Origin: Actinobacteria bacterium UBA3120
GTDB lineage: Bacteria > Actinomycetota > Actinomycetes > S36-B12
Length of the DNA stretch: 5,328 nt
Reading direction: 5' to 3'
Assembly: GCA_002365735.1 (NCBI GenBank)
Contig: DEZY01000016.1
Span: forward strand, 1-5,328
Numbering within the stretch: the stretch's first letter is position 1; each line of letters begins with the position of its first letter. Below, piece after piece: positions 5,293 to 5,328 of this stretch. Below the pieces are notes generated by a model that worked only from the letters and a program-made list of their open reading frames with translations, was not told where the DNA came from and did not search any database. A program made the position numbers and the translations under genes.

Positions 5293-5328
5293 TTGCATTG
5301 GCCATTCCGCCACCTTCACACATTGTTT
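5273..5328 (-). CDS. C-terminus of a thiolase (acetyl-CoA acyltransferase), 5'-partial
   Basis: On the minus strand the frame entering from the right edge reads TMCEGGGMANATILELL and then TAG at 5275-5273. TMCEGGGMANA is the characteristic last motif of thiolases: the CxG cysteine that acts as acid/base in catalysis, followed by the glycine-rich turn and final helix. The enzyme makes or cleaves 3-ketoacyl-CoA (fatty-acid beta-oxidation or acetoacetyl-CoA formation). Only 17 full codons are visible, so the subfamily (FadA-like or acetyl-CoA acetyltransferase) is not certain. The gene converges with the thioesterase gene and overlaps it by 20 bp, leaving no room for a terminator between them. 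Confidence 0.8.
   Translation of the reverse strand, partial: TMCEGGGMANATILELL

Overview
The window reads as an actinobacterial (Actinomycetota) chromosome segment. The gene order is MurJ-type C-terminal part, ECF sigma factor SigM, membrane anti-sigma factor, TrxB, TrxA, CwlM. This is the conserved block known from mycobacteria and corynebacteria, usually near the replication origin. Base composition by eye is only moderately GC-rich for the phylum (not counted), so a lower-GC actinobacterial lineage is likely. GTG starts are common. All eight confidently called genes whose 3' end is visible stop with TAG, which is unusual.

Layout. Positions 1-686 hold the 3' part of a membrane protein: one transmembrane helix, then a galactose-binding-like extracytoplasmic domain, as at the C-terminus of actinobacterial MurJ/MviN. 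A short duplicated motif surrounds its stop. SigM (762-1403) has no Shine-Dalgarno and may be leaderless. Its anti-sigma partner (1407-2315) follows after 3 bp with a perfect Shine-Dalgarno and a good internal ECF-type promoter (GGAAC-N17-CGTCA, 1321-1347). TrxB (2394-3323), TrxA (3376-3696) and CwlM (3700-4749) follow on the same strand. CwlM is a signal-less protein with two peptidoglycan-binding domains and an amidase-like domain that has lost a key zinc ligand. On the opposite strand, a 33-residue single-pass membrane peptide (4724-4825) fills the gap after cwlM. A hotdog acyl-CoA thioesterase (4858-5292) is then met tail-to-tail, with a 20-bp overlap, by the C-terminus of a thiolase (5273-5328, minus strand).

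How the genes fit together. MurJ (lipid II export) and CwlM (in mycobacteria a cytoplasmic activator of MurA, the first step of peptidoglycan precursor synthesis) bracket an envelope/thiol-stress sigma-anti-sigma pair and the thioredoxin system. The block therefore links cell-wall precursor flow with disulfide stress. The thioesterase and thiolase belong to a separate acyl-CoA module. The most noteworthy signals are the SigM-type promoter inside sigM that would drive its own anti-sigma gene, the unannotated small membrane peptide, the degenerate CwlM active site, and the exclusive TAG usage with two in-frame TAG-codon-start junctions. No RNA gene, CRISPR array or mobile element was seen, and no stretch over 300 bases lacks a gene.
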